Source of the DNA: Nannocystis exedens
GTDB taxonomy: Bacteria > Myxococcota_A > Polyangia > Nannocystales > Nannocystaceae
NCBI RefSeq assembly: GCF_002343915.1
Contig: NZ_NETK01000001.1
Location: forward strand, 6,090,001 to 6,154,000
Direction of reading: 5' to 3'
DNA: 64,000 bases
Of this stretch, positions 47,001 to 55,558 are shown piece after piece. Positions within the stretch are counted from its first letter, which is position 1, and each line of letters starts with the position of its first letter. A model generated the notes under the pieces. It saw only the letters and a program-made list of their open reading frames with translations, was not told the origin of the DNA and made no database searches. Made by a program: the position numbers and the translations under genes.

Positions 47001-47366
47001 GGCGAGGAGCGAGTGGCCGACGAGGTGCTCGATACGCTGTGCACGCAGGTGCTCGGCGGGTCGCTCGACTACGTGACGCGGGCGCAGGGCGGCCTGGCGG
47101 TGGCGCAGGCGCTGCGCCACTGGCCCAACATGACGCGCGTCGAGCGGTTCCGCCGGTTCGTCGCCGAGCTCGCGGTGTTCCGCGACACCTTCACCGCCAG
47201 CCGCTACTACGATACGCACAAGATCCTGATCTTGGAGGCGATCGTCGACAGCCTGGCGGACAGCCGCACCCGCCACAGCGACCGCGTGCAGGGCTTCCTC
47301 GACCAGGAAGAACACGCCCTGCGCCGCCGCATCGTCACCGACTGGAGCGCAGTATGTGGACGCTAG
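44085..47366 (+). CDS. Giant helical ternary-system protein
   Basis: 1093 residues without a signal peptide. The first 450 residues are alpha/beta (MRFCLLLTGTASDGAALTVL, VKAPPIYLMMAARDGGGEVAVY, LYVPTGRRLMPVLRRDDLRA). A Pro-rich linker (about 440-465) follows. The last 600 residues are helical repeats, with a TPR-like unit near 505-535 (ELGEIKAALGDGDEAADCFEMAL). Such size and repeats fit a sensor or scaffold. It is co-translated with MoxR (13-bp overlap). Two palindrome-family copies (near 44171 and 44239) lie in its first 60 codons. Confidence 0.8.
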   Translation: MRFCLLLTGTASDGAALTVLAEAAPFLTERTWSVMLDMSGPGSALACEALDAVLADRLLPRGLPLATAIEQDETLVLTPLRGGPPARWDLWKERSAPRLVEALRLRRVPGEPLVDEALFVMRADSEAPRLLIERLLLLGRSDAQVVSFVDEAAGSFAVKVKAPPIYLMMAARDGGGEVAVYGRHGASSLWVAWSFEHPAAGAAAASLARVNQAALVDRDGQWVRTPAEWRARAILDAAAPELEAPRVAMRSVASEVRFRVPIRLAPAALTDPDLWLLTPEQLLELEPLIEVSTADELSRLTVARLTGADGTVYLLRERVRPGAARMAGRVSDTLGVPGYSQVAGADNLYVPTGRRLMPVLRRDDLRALLGLERAHTVVITEDHDGPRVVTIVEVDEQPLQRWIDYVATDRRLELDKLLERSVFEFPEVTIEWPKEARQPAPKRPQTREGPVKRAPPPKPVVVEEPASAIDVDAAAHLRALREQVRALERRVVAGGCEEPEVWQELGEIKAALGDGDEAADCFEMALLHGGPPYDAKLAARLLSATRGSDSDDALMEWVVADRRTPADASRLGASLVARVATQRPPADELMQLALPIFADPRLPVSRRLAWAVLAGWHRHARDRLGITRAKEAILGGINERGLSELHDLPRFVRHALAREGDDHSDESVEARADRLQQGQLVALEAMWHEAAHAGLPEMDAPTAFMRLIFAVGFARLGARGLAQELIAPVELEIDVHEVPNRALFRLYMARLAHESSGGSPEVWAAEVARTVESVRDPRMQQAVTWLQKRSMWLRTTYEEESAARTTRFKLPAGVDVSGLADVVAREVSVGTRSYDYLIAEAVDVCVRRALASGSDAVVAEVLASAEPGLGNIQILSHRAEAVAACIHGAASLGDDAMLGRLLETLVNIARSEKLGSARELVRATQRGLAALRRFGGLEPARALLEALARVHAYTSSDQIALSATVATGFVQIGEERVADEVLDTLCTQVLGGSLDYVTRAQGGLAVAQALRHWPNMTRVERFRRFVAELAVFRDTFTASRYYDTHKILILEAIVDSLADSRTRHSDRVQGFLDQEEHALRRRIVTDWSAVCGR

Positions 47367-48340
47367 AGGAGCTCGAGCCCGAGATCGACGACATCCGCGC
47401 GCGGATCCAGCAGCACCGCCGGGGCCTGAAGGAGTACTTCGTGGCCCGCGACGAGGAGATCGATCTGGCGATCCTGTGCGCGGTGGCCCAGGAGCCGCTC
47501 TTGCTGGTCGGGCCGCCGGGGACGGCGAAGAGCGACCTGGTGGTCAAGCTGACGGAGAGCCTCGGGCTCGGGGCCGGCGATTACTTCGAGTACATGCTGA
47601 CGAAGTTCACCGAGCCGAGCGAGATCCTCGGGCCGATCGACATCGCCGTGCTCAAGGAGGGCCGCTACCTCCGGCGCACCCGCGGGATGCTGCCGGACTG
47701 CCGGGTGGCGTTCCTCGACGAGATCTTCAAGTCGAACTCGGCGATCCTCAACACGCTGCTGACGATCCTCAACGAGCGCAAGTTCTACCAGGACGGGCAG
47801 CCGACGCCGGTGCGGCTGGTGATGCTGTTCGCGGCGACGAACGACATCCCCGACCAGAGCGAATTGGAGGCGATGGCCGACCGCTTCATCCTCAAGATCG
47901 AGACGAAGCCGGTGAAGGACCGCCACTTCGAGGAGCTGATCGACGCGGGGGTGATGAACGAGTCGTACCGGGCGAGCGGACACAAGCCGTGGACCCGCGG
48001 GGCGGCGTCGCTCGACGACTTTTTGAAGCTCAAGCGGTTCATGGACCTGAGCTTCGGGATGGGCCGCGAGCCGGGCCGCGACCGGGCGCAGTGGTTCCCG
48101 CGCCCGGTGTTCGCGGAGATGCGGCGGATCGTGCGGGCGCTCGAGACGGAGGACAAGGTGCTCGTCAGCGACCGCAAGCTGGTCAAGCTCTACAAGGTGA
48201 TCCGCACGCAGGCGTTCCTCAACCACGGCGGAGCGGTGCAGACGTCGGACCTGAACCTGCTGGCATACGTCGGCAACCGCCGCGACGAGATCCCGGTGGT
48301 GGCGAGCAAGGTCAAGGCGCTGCTGGGGCTGGGCGGGTGA
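47354..48340 (+). CDS. MoxR/RavA-family AAA+ ATPase
   Basis: 328 residues. Walker A GPPGTAKS (53-60), the MoxR FTEPSEILGP region, Walker B CRVAFLDEIFK (D122, E123), sensor-1 FAATNDIP and the C-terminal lid. MoxR proteins act as chaperone-like ATPases together with vWA-domain partners. The ATG at 47354 lies inside the end of the giant gene. A GTG-start partner gene follows 4 bp after its stop. Confidence 0.95.
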   Translation: MWTLEELEPEIDDIRARIQQHRRGLKEYFVARDEEIDLAILCAVAQEPLLLVGPPGTAKSDLVVKLTESLGLGAGDYFEYMLTKFTEPSEILGPIDIAVLKEGRYLRRTRGMLPDCRVAFLDEIFKSNSAILNTLLTILNERKFYQDGQPTPVRLVMLFAATNDIPDQSELEAMADRFILKIETKPVKDRHFEELIDAGVMNESYRASGHKPWTRGAASLDDFLKLKRFMDLSFGMGREPGRDRAQWFPRPVFAEMRRIVRALETEDKVLVSDRKLVKLYKVIRTQAFLNHGGAVQTSDLNLLAYVGNRRDEIPVVASKVKALLGLGG

Positions 48341-48344
48341 GCGC

Positions 48345-49769
48345 GTGGCCCGGCGACTCAGCCGCGAAGAACTGCTGCCGGCGCTGAAGGCGTGGGCCTA
48401 CGTCAGCGGCTACGGCGGCGCGCTGTCCGAGTCGCTGCCGCCGGCGCTCGGCTGGCTGCGCGCGCTGTGGGAGGAGGGCCACGACGCGCTGCCGCTCGAC
48501 CTGGTCCACGATCTGGGGACGCTGCTGGTCGAGGGCCGGGCGTTCGCGTTCGCGTCGAGCCGCGACCTCGCCGACTGGCCAGAGGAGGAGCGCGCCGAGC
48601 GGCTTCAGTACGAGGACCGCGTGCTCGGCAAGTGGGTGCTCGACCCGAGCGTCGGCGACGCGCACGTGGCGATCGCGGCGCTGTCGGGCGAGCTGCAGCC
48701 GCGGGCGCTGGCGCACGCGATCGGCCTGGCCCTCGGGCCAGCCTCGCGGCGGGCCGAGCTCGACGCGGGCAACCCGGCGGTCCTGCGCTCGTCGTGGCGC
48801 GAGGCGCTGGCGCTGTGCGCGAGCTGGCCGGCCCGCCACGGGGCGTGGGAGGAGCCGCCGGTCGACGCGAACTGGCGCGCGTGGGCGCTGGCGATCCGGG
48901 CGGCGATCGTGGGCGGGCTCGGCGAAGGCAAGCTGTTCTCGCCGGAGGACCTGTGGGAGCTGGCCCACCTGGCCGACCTGCCCAACGAGTCGAGCCGCCT
49001 GGCGCTGCGCGAGCTGCACGCGGCGACGGCGGCGATCGGCGGGGTCAGCCCGAGCGTGGCGATGGCGGTACGTCGAAAGGCCCAGGAGGTGGCGGTCGAC
49101 GAGGAGGACGCGAGTCACTACCCGGCCGGCGGCTTCGATGCGCTGAGCACCCGCGGGCGCTTCGAAAATCTGGTGCGCAGCGAGGTGGCCTACGTCGATT
49201 CGGGGCGCGAGGAGCTGGGGATGATCGACCTGTTCGACGTCCGCTTCGCGCAGGGCGAGCTGCTGTATTACACCCGCGACGAGAGCCCGCTGTTCGATCA
49301 ACGCCGCCGCGTGACGGTGGTGATCGAGCGGCCGCTCGACCAGCGGCACAAGCACCCGGAGCTCGACGCGCAGACGCTGGTGCTGGTCGACGCGACGACG
49401 CTGCGCCTGCAAGCCGACATGATGCAGGTGTTCGGGCCGTCGGGCGCGGAGCTGCACCTGCGCTGGCGCACCGGCGGCAAGGCCGACGCCGAGGCGGCCG
49501 AGGAAGAGGCGCGGCTGATGGCGATGACGCTGGCCGACGACCTGGCGCACCGCCGGGTGACGCTGGCGACGATGACCGACTGGCAGGAGGCGCCGCCGCG
49601 CGGGCTGGTGGTGTTCGCGGCCCACCAGGAGGACCCGCGCGCGGGAGCGCGAGCGTGGGTGCGGGTCGGCGAGCCGCGCTGGGTGCTCGACGGCGAGAGC
49701 TTCGCGGTCGGCGAGCCGGGCGGGCTGCGGGCGCTGCTCGACGCGCTCTTGCTGCGGCTGTTCGCCTAA
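48345..49769 (+). CDS. Possible vWA-type partner of MoxR
   Basis: 474 residues. A helical N-terminal part (about 1-245) precedes an alpha/beta region (about 285-460: LLYYTRDESPLFDQRRRVTVVIERPLD, LDAQTLVLVDATTLRL). In position and pattern it corresponds to the vWA protein of MoxR-vWA pairs, but I see no DxSxS metal site. If it is vWA it is degenerate. GTG start 4 bp after the MoxR stop; last gene of the operon, converging with the Rieske gene with a 4-bp overlap. Confidence 0.7.
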   Translation: MARRLSREELLPALKAWAYVSGYGGALSESLPPALGWLRALWEEGHDALPLDLVHDLGTLLVEGRAFAFASSRDLADWPEEERAERLQYEDRVLGKWVLDPSVGDAHVAIAALSGELQPRALAHAIGLALGPASRRAELDAGNPAVLRSSWREALALCASWPARHGAWEEPPVDANWRAWALAIRAAIVGGLGEGKLFSPEDLWELAHLADLPNESSRLALRELHAATAAIGGVSPSVAMAVRRKAQEVAVDEEDASHYPAGGFDALSTRGRFENLVRSEVAYVDSGREELGMIDLFDVRFAQGELLYYTRDESPLFDQRRRVTVVIERPLDQRHKHPELDAQTLVLVDATTLRLQADMMQVFGPSGAELHLRWRTGGKADAEAAEEEARLMAMTLADDLAHRRVTLATMTDWQEAPPRGLVVFAAHQEDPRAGARAWVRVGEPRWVLDGESFAVGEPGGLRALLDALLLRLFA

Positions 49770-50725
49770 CGATCCGGCTCCCCGGCGATCGAGTCCATCA
49801 GGCGGTCGCGGTAGACCTTGCGGAAGCGCAGGGTCGGCTCGTCGGTGCGGACCGAGCGCTCGTCGCCGGCGGGCGGGACCTCGCGCGGCGACGACGTCTC
49901 GATGACGGCCCGATCTTCGCCGCCGATCTTCCGGCCGCCGGCTTCGAAGTACAGATCGAACAAACGCGACCGCAGAAAGTCGCGGATCGTGACCATGAGC
50001 ACCCGGGTGGTCGTGTCGTCGACGGGGAGCGCCGTCAGCATCAGCTCGAAGATCCGTTTCCCCGCGGGGAGGTGCAGGTGCATGGTGTTGGGGAAGCGGT
50101 AGTCGAGGGTGATCGGCTGGGCGACGCCGTCGATCGCGGTGGTCGTCCGACCGCCCCACGGCCGATCCTCCCAGGAGATGTCCAGCCGCGAACCGGGGCG
50201 GAGCGGCAGGGCGTCGCGGATCGTCCGCTGGTGGACGAACGGCAGGTGCGGCCAGTCGAGCGAGTTCTCCATGACGCGCGTCCAGTGGGCGTCGAAAATC
50301 ATGGTGAAGCCGCTGAGCGAGAGGTCGTCGCGCTGCAGCACGTCGGGGATGTCGGGCTCCGACGGCGCCGCGAGCCCGGGGGCGGTGTACAACCACAAGA
50401 GCCCGGCACGCTCGCGCACGGGGAGCGGCGTGGCGCCGAGCCGCTCGCGCCTGGCGTCGGGGTTCCACGGGACGAGCTGGTTGCTGCCGTCGCCGGCGAA
50501 GCGCCAGCCGTGGAAGGGGCACTCGATGCACCCGTCCTGGACCTTGCCGAGCGACAGCCGCACGCCGCGGTGCGGGCAGCGATCGACGAGCGCGCAGGCT
50601 CGCCCCTGTCCGTCGCGAAACAGGACCACCCGCTCGCCGGCCACCTGCAGCGGCAGCGCCGCCCGGCGCTTCAGGTCCCGGTCGAGGCCGACGATCGTCC
50701 AGACATGTGCGAAGCCGCGGAACAT
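49766..50725 (-). CDS. Rieske 2Fe-2S oxygenase-type protein
   Basis: 319 residues. The Rieske cluster motif is CPHRGVRLSLGKVQDGCIEC with PFHGW following (CxH..CxxH), at about 50-73. The C-terminal catalytic-type domain has MENSLDWPHLPFVH, resembling the mononuclear-iron motif of ring-hydroxylating oxygenases (vanillate demethylase/PaO-like). It likely oxidises an aromatic or related substrate with a separate reductase, which is not in the window. The ATG at 50725 fits the family N-terminus (MFRGFAHVWTIVGL). No convincing Shine-Dalgarno. Confidence 0.9.
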   Translation of the reverse strand: MFRGFAHVWTIVGLDRDLKRRAALPLQVAGERVVLFRDGQGRACALVDRCPHRGVRLSLGKVQDGCIECPFHGWRFAGDGSNQLVPWNPDARRERLGATPLPVRERAGLLWLYTAPGLAAPSEPDIPDVLQRDDLSLSGFTMIFDAHWTRVMENSLDWPHLPFVHQRTIRDALPLRPGSRLDISWEDRPWGGRTTTAIDGVAQPITLDYRFPNTMHLHLPAGKRIFELMLTALPVDDTTTRVLMVTIRDFLRSRLFDLYFEAGGRKIGGEDRAVIETSSPREVPPAGDERSVRTDEPTLRFRKVYRDRLMDSIAGEPDR

Positions 50726-50949
50726 GGCTCTCTTGTTTCGCCGGCCCGGGGGGCGCGCCCGAAACCTGCGGGCGACGATTGTTCGGCAGGAGGAGCCCGA
50801 CCCCGGACGAAAGCGCGCCGGCCTGGCGAAGCCTGCGCAGCGGGACGGCGGGCGATGCGGGGCCCGGCGATGCGGCCGCGCGAACGGAATCACTCGCGGC
50901 CGGAGGCTCGGTGGCGACGGCAGGAGCGCACGGCGTCCCGCGGGGGCGC

Positions 50950-52572
50950 TCAGTTGTGGTCGAAGCAGTCCCAGCAGGGCTCGTCGACGGCGCCCTGGAG
51001 GTCGACCGGGAACGCGCACAGCTGCGGGACGGTCGTCGACAGGGTGAACTCGTCGAGCGGGTTGCCGCTCACCTGAATGTAATCGCACTGGCTGAGCCAC
51101 GGGTCGTCGAGGATCGCGGCCAGCTCGGTGAGGTCGTTGCCGGTGAGATCGATCTGCTGCAGCGATTGATAGGCGGCCAGCGGCGCGAGGTCGGCGATCG
51201 CGTTGTCCTGCAGCGAGAGGACGAGGAGCCCGGCGACGGCGAACTCGGGCACGCCCGGGAGGCCGGCGGCGTCGGCGGTGACGAACTGCAGCGCCGGGTG
51301 CGAGGCGAGGCTGTTCATGCTGGGGGCGAACGGGTTGCGCGAGACGTCGATGCGGTCCAGCACCGGCGCGCCGAGCAGCGGGGCGAGGTCGACGACCTGG
51401 TTGTCGGCGAGGCCGAGGTCGAACAGCGCGGGCAAGGCGAGCGGGGCGATGTCGACGATCTGGTTGACCGCGAGGTCGACCTCGGTGAGCGCGTGCAGGC
51501 CGGCGAGCGGGCCGATGTCGACGATCTGGTTGCCCGACAGGTCGAGCTCCGCGAGCGCGCTCATGCCGGCCAGGGGAGTGAGATCGGCGATCGTGTTGTG
51601 CTCGGCGATCAGCCGGATGAGGGCGACCAGGTCGGTGAGAGGGGCGAGGTCGGCGATCGCGTTCTCGGACAGGTCGAGGCTCTGCAGGGCGGTGAGGCCG
51701 GCGAGGGGGGCGAGGTCGCTGATCTGGTTGCCGCTCAGGTTGAGCCCCTGCAGGGCGGTGAGGCCGGCGAGCGGCGAGAGGTCGGTGAGCTGATTGTCGG
51801 ACAGGCCGAGGCTCGTCAAGTCGACGAGGGTGGCGAGCTCGGTGATGTCGGAGAGGCCCGAGTCGCCGAGGGAGAGCGTCCGGAGGGTGACGATCTGCCC
51901 GAGGCCGGTCAGGTCGGGCGCCGGTGTCTCGGCGGCGAGGAGCTGCTCGAGCGGCAAGCCGGCGAGCGGCGCGAGCGAGGCGATCGGGTTCTGCGAGACG
52001 TCGAGCTCTCGCAGATTGACGAGGCCGGCGAGCGGGCCCAAATCGGCGATGTTGCTGCCGAAGACGGTGAGGTGGGTGAGCTCGGTGAGGCCGGCGAGCG
52101 GGCCGAGGTCGGCGATCTCGGTGAAGATGAAGTCGATCGAGGTGAGGCCGGTGAAGCACTCGAGGCCCGCGAGGGAGGCGACGTCGAGGCTGGTGTGGAT
52201 GGTGTCCAGCGATTCGGCGAGCTCGACCGGGATCGGGCCCTCGGGGACGTCGAGCCGCAGGCGCAGGTACTCCTCGAGCAGCGGGTCGACGATGACGATC
52301 TCGGTGCATTGCACGACCGGCGGGGCGGTGGTGCCGGTGGTGAGATCGTCGGTGGTGGGGTCGCCGGTGGTGGTCGTGGTGACTTCGCCGGTGGTGGTCG
52401 GCGGCGGCGAATCGGTGGTGCCGGGATCGGTGGTGCCCTGGCCGTCGGTGCCGGGCTCGCCGGTGGTGGTGCCCGGCGCGCCGGTGCTGCCGTGCTCGGT
52501 CTCGCTGGCGGTGTCCGGGCCGCAGGCGAGGGCGAAGGCGAGGGCGAGGGCGAGCGACGGCCGACGACGCAT
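50950..52572 (-). CDS. SDS22-type leucine-rich-repeat lipoprotein
   Basis: 540 residues. The signal peptide ends in FALAC (Cys 17), followed by a Thr/Gly/Pro linker (about 20-85). About fifteen 22-residue LRRs of the SDS22/internalin kind follow (TSLGLSDNQLTDLSPLAGL, QGLNLSGNQISDLAPLAGL, QSLDLSENAIADLAPL). A short Cys-containing C-terminal cap ends in EPCWDCFDHN. Surface-exposed ligand or prey-binding role is plausible for a predatory myxobacterium, but inferred. The ATG at 52572 is fixed by the signal peptide. Confidence 0.92.
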   Translation of the reverse strand: MRRRPSLALALAFALACGPDTASETEHGSTGAPGTTTGEPGTDGQGTTDPGTTDSPPPTTTGEVTTTTTGDPTTDDLTTGTTAPPVVQCTEIVIVDPLLEEYLRLRLDVPEGPIPVELAESLDTIHTSLDVASLAGLECFTGLTSIDFIFTEIADLGPLAGLTELTHLTVFGSNIADLGPLAGLVNLRELDVSQNPIASLAPLAGLPLEQLLAAETPAPDLTGLGQIVTLRTLSLGDSGLSDITELATLVDLTSLGLSDNQLTDLSPLAGLTALQGLNLSGNQISDLAPLAGLTALQSLDLSENAIADLAPLTDLVALIRLIAEHNTIADLTPLAGMSALAELDLSGNQIVDIGPLAGLHALTEVDLAVNQIVDIAPLALPALFDLGLADNQVVDLAPLLGAPVLDRIDVSRNPFAPSMNSLASHPALQFVTADAAGLPGVPEFAVAGLLVLSLQDNAIADLAPLAAYQSLQQIDLTGNDLTELAAILDDPWLSQCDYIQVSGNPLDEFTLSTTVPQLCAFPVDLQGAVDEPCWDCFDHN

Positions 52573-52731
52573 GACCGTCAGAGTGCCGGGATCGGGCGAA
52601 TTGTCCATCGGCGGGCGGTGGGGGGCGCGGCGGACGAAATCACGGGCGCGCGGGCACGGAACGGCAGGGTGCTGGCCAGGCGAGAGGGAGAGTGAAATGG
52701 CCTTCGCGACAGGTGGCCGGGCCCGAGGGCG

Positions 52732-53718
52732 TCAATCCTCGCAGCCGCGGTCGTCGTCCTCGCGGGTGAGGGCGGGGACGAGCTGGACGGTGAGGTCGGT
52801 GAGGCGCCAGTCGAGGGCGCGGGCGACTTCGCCGACCTGCTCGATGCGGCGCAGTGGTTCGGCCTCGTCGACGGGGACGACGTAGACCTCGCCGATGAGG
52901 ACGTGGCCGTGCTCGCGCAGGCGGACGGAGGCGCGGCGGACCCACGGCAGCGCGGCGAGCTCGGCGGCCAGGCGCTCGGGCACGGGGTCGTCGCAGCGGC
53001 AGGCGACGTCGCGGGGGCGGCGGTCCATGAGGTCGCCGAAGGCGGCGATCAGGTTGCGGCCGCCGTCGTGGGTGATGTCGATGGCGATCGCGCAGGCAGC
53101 CGCGGCGTCGGCCCACCAGTAGCCGAGGCCGATGCCCATGACGCCGAGCACGCCGGCGGCGCCGGTCATCCAGTCGGCCTTGTTCATCAGCGCGTCGGTG
53201 TAGAGCGCCTTGTCGTGCAGGTCCTCGGCGAGGCGCAGCTTGATCCGCCCGAGGATGACGGTGGGCACGGCGCTCCAGGCCAGCGCGGCGAGCATGAGCC
53301 AGCCGAGCCAGAGGTCGCGGCCGAACACGGTGGCGGTGCCGATGGTCGGCCGCTCGGCGCGGATCAGGGTGTAGAGGCTCTCGCCGAGCAGATAGACGCC
53401 GAAGCCGAGCAGGGCGACGGCGGCGACGAGGAAGGCGATGGTGACGGCCCGGTGGTAGCCGTAGCGGTAGGCGTCGGTGGCCCGGCGCCGGCGCAGGCGC
53501 GCGGCGATCAGCACGGCGACCGGCGGGACCATGCCGAGCATGTCGTCGATCCACACCGTCTTCATCGCCTGCGACTCGCCCATGACGAAGGCGGTGAAGG
53601 CGATCGCGGTGACGAAGAAGAACAGCGAGACCTGCTCGACCCGCACGGCGAGCCGCATCGACGGCTGCTTGCTGCACGGGAGCTCGTGGCCCGGCGTATG
53701 ACCCCAGCGCTCGCTCAT
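52732..53718 (-). CDS. Cation diffusion facilitator (CDF) family transporter
   Basis: 328 residues with five to six helices. The metal-site helices show AMKTVWIDDML and LMNKADWMTGAAGVLG, where canonical CDF has HxxxD/DxxxD. A C-terminal ferredoxin-like cytoplasmic domain follows (about 225-310, VRRASVRLREHGHVLIGEVYVVP). It would export divalent metal ions by proton antiport. The start overlaps the stop of the solute-binding-like gene by 4 bp. Last gene of an SDR - binding protein - CDF operon. Confidence 0.88.
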   Translation of the reverse strand: MSERWGHTPGHELPCSKQPSMRLAVRVEQVSLFFFVTAIAFTAFVMGESQAMKTVWIDDMLGMVPPVAVLIAARLRRRRATDAYRYGYHRAVTIAFLVAAVALLGFGVYLLGESLYTLIRAERPTIGTATVFGRDLWLGWLMLAALAWSAVPTVILGRIKLRLAEDLHDKALYTDALMNKADWMTGAAGVLGVMGIGLGYWWADAAAACAIAIDITHDGGRNLIAAFGDLMDRRPRDVACRCDDPVPERLAAELAALPWVRRASVRLREHGHVLIGEVYVVPVDEAEPLRRIEQVGEVARALDWRLTDLTVQLVPALTREDDDRGCED

Positions 53719-54209
53719 GCATCACCGCAGTCCGCCCGGCCGCGGGCGAGGGCGGCGTCGATGTCGGCGCGGCCGAGGTAGGCCTCGAGCTGCATGGTCC
53801 ACGCGTTCTCGCCCGGCGGCACGGCCAGCACGTGCTCGCCGTCGACGGCGTGGTGGTAGGCGCGGGTGAGGCCGATGTCGTCGGCGTACGGGCTGTCGGC
53901 GACGAGGCCGCCGATCACGAGGTCGAACTCGAAGCGCCGCAGCGCGGCGAGCAGGCGGGTCTCGCCGCCGAGGGTGAAGGTGACCTCGAGGCCCCGCGCG
54001 CGCGCGAACTCGCGGACGAGGTCGACCTCGGCGCCGGCGAGCCGGCCGTCGCGCTGGCAGGCCCACGGCGGCTCGAGCACGACGCCGACGCGGACGCCGT
54101 AAAGAGCGACGCGCTCGGCGGTGCGCTGGGGGTCGCGCGGGAGGTCGCAGGCGCAGGCGAGCCAGGCGACGACCGCGAGGCGCTCAGCCGTTGACGATCT
54201 CGCCGCCAT
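53715..54209 (-). CDS. Short solute-binding-protein-like lipoprotein
   Basis: 164 residues, about half the size of a family-3 solute-binding protein. The signal peptide ends in WLACAC and leads into ALYGVRVGVVLEPPWACQRDGRLAGAEVDL, FTLGGETRLLAALRRFEFDLVIGGL and a short C-terminal piece. The first lobe fits; most of the second lobe is missing, so it may be a minimal or truncated binding protein. It overlaps the SDR gene upstream (26 bp) and CDF downstream (4 bp). It might bind a metal or amino-acid ligand for the same operon. Confidence 0.75.
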   Translation of the reverse strand: MAARSSTAERLAVVAWLACACDLPRDPQRTAERVALYGVRVGVVLEPPWACQRDGRLAGAEVDLVREFARARGLEVTFTLGGETRLLAALRRFEFDLVIGGLVADSPYADDIGLTRAYHHAVDGEHVLAVPPGENAWTMQLEAYLGRADIDAALARGRADCGDA

Positions 54210-55065
54210 TCGGGTGGAGCACCTGGCCCGTCATGTACGAGGCGTCGGCGCTGGCGAGGAAGACGAAGCAGGTGGCGCACTCCTCGGGCTCGCCGGCGCG
54301 GCCGAGCGGGGCGTCGCTGCCGAAGCTGGCGACCTTCTCGGGGTCGAAGGTGGAGGGGATCAGCGGGGTCCAGATCGGGCCGGGGGCGACGGCATTGACG
54401 CGGATGCCGTCGCCGGCGAGGTTGGCCGCGAGCGAGCGGGTGAAGGCGACGATCGCCCCCTTGGTGGCGCTGTAGTCGAGCAGGCCGCCGCTGCCGCGGT
54501 AGGCGGTGACGGAGGTGGTGTTGACGATGCTGGCGCCCTCCTGCTTGCGCAGGTGCGGCAGGGCGGCCTTCGTCAGGAAGAACATCGAGAAGATGTTGGT
54601 GCGGAAGGTGCGGACGAGCTGCTCCTCGTCGATGTCCTCGAGCTTGTCCTTGGGGTGCTGCTCGGCGGCGTTGTTGACGAGGATGTCGAGCCGGCCGAAG
54701 CGATCGACGACCTGGCGGACGGCGTCGTCGCAGAACTCGGCGTCGCCGACGTCGCCGCGGATCGACAGGCAGGCGCGGCCCTCTTTCTCGACCTGGGCGG
54801 CGGTCTCACGCGCGTCGGCGTCCTCGCTCAAATAGACGATGGCGACGTCGGCGCCCTCGCGGGCGAACAGCACGGCGGTGGCCCGGCCGATGCCGCTGTC
54901 GCCCCCGGTGATGAGGGCGACCCGACCCTCGAGCTTGCCGCTGCCGCGGTACTCGGGCCGCATGTACTTCGGGCGCGGCGTCATCTTCGACTCCTGACCC
55001 GGCGGCTTCTGGCTCTGCTCCGGCCGCTGCTCGCTCTTCTCGTCGCGCTTCGATGCGTTACCCAT
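54184..55065 (-). CDS. Short-chain dehydrogenase, general-stress (YhdF/YghA) type
   Basis: 293 residues. A disordered N-terminal extension rich in Lys/Gln/Pro (about 1-45) precedes the classical SDR fold: TGGDSGIGRA (nucleotide-binding), LDILVNNAAEQHP, active-site Ser in NTTSVTAY and YSATK, and PGPIWTPLI. This N-terminal extension and motif set are typical of bacterial stress-related NAD(P)-dependent oxidoreductases with a broad or unknown substrate. GGAG lies about 7 nt upstream of the ATG at 55065. First gene of the operon. Confidence 0.92.
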   Translation of the reverse strand: MGNASKRDEKSEQRPEQSQKPPGQESKMTPRPKYMRPEYRGSGKLEGRVALITGGDSGIGRATAVLFAREGADVAIVYLSEDADARETAAQVEKEGRACLSIRGDVGDAEFCDDAVRQVVDRFGRLDILVNNAAEQHPKDKLEDIDEEQLVRTFRTNIFSMFFLTKAALPHLRKQEGASIVNTTSVTAYRGSGGLLDYSATKGAIVAFTRSLAANLAGDGIRVNAVAPGPIWTPLIPSTFDPEKVASFGSDAPLGRAGEPEECATCFVFLASADASYMTGQVLHPNGGEIVNG

Positions 55066-55558
55066 GGTCTTCTCCGGTTCCTGTGCGTCGCGGGCCTTGC
55101 GACGACGGACTCGTGGCACACTCGGCCTGACTGTCAATGCGCCGACCCGGAGGCGAGCGCGCGGGCAGTCGAACACGGCTAAGCCCGCTGCCCGCGACGA
55201 AGGCGCGACGGGCTCGGCAGTGCGTGAGCGCAGGTTGCGCGAAACTGCGCTGCGGACGGCACATGGCCGCACGTGCTGGTAGTCGCCAGGGCGGCGCGCT
55301 GGACGGGCCGGCGGCGGATCGACGACGCCCGCTCGCCCGCGATGCGGCGAATCGTGGGAGCATCGATTGGAGGGAGTCACCGTCGAGAATGGGGCCACGG
55401 CGTGGTACCGGCATTGGCGGCGTGGTGTTCGATCGTGCGGCGCCGCGACCTCGAATCGGGGGACGTGATGGGGTGGGGCGCGTCGCGGGCGCGGCGTCGA
55501 CCGCGAACGGCGGCGCGGCGCTCGCCGGGCGCAGGTGGTATCACCGCGGACGAGCGCC
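55066..55558. other. Divergent 490-bp region, no gene recognised
   Basis: It lies between the SDR operon (minus) and the repeat-bearing exported protein (plus). Frames are open on several strands but lack protein-like content. A TATCAC hexamer at 55539-55544 lies 14 nt before the GTG I prefer for the next gene. Nothing else recognised. Confidence 0.45.

Noticed and set aside
44163..47315. 1050-codon minus-strand frame opposite the giant ternary-system gene
   Set aside because: Arg/His/Pro-rich shadow of a gene that is overlapped and co-translated with its neighbours.
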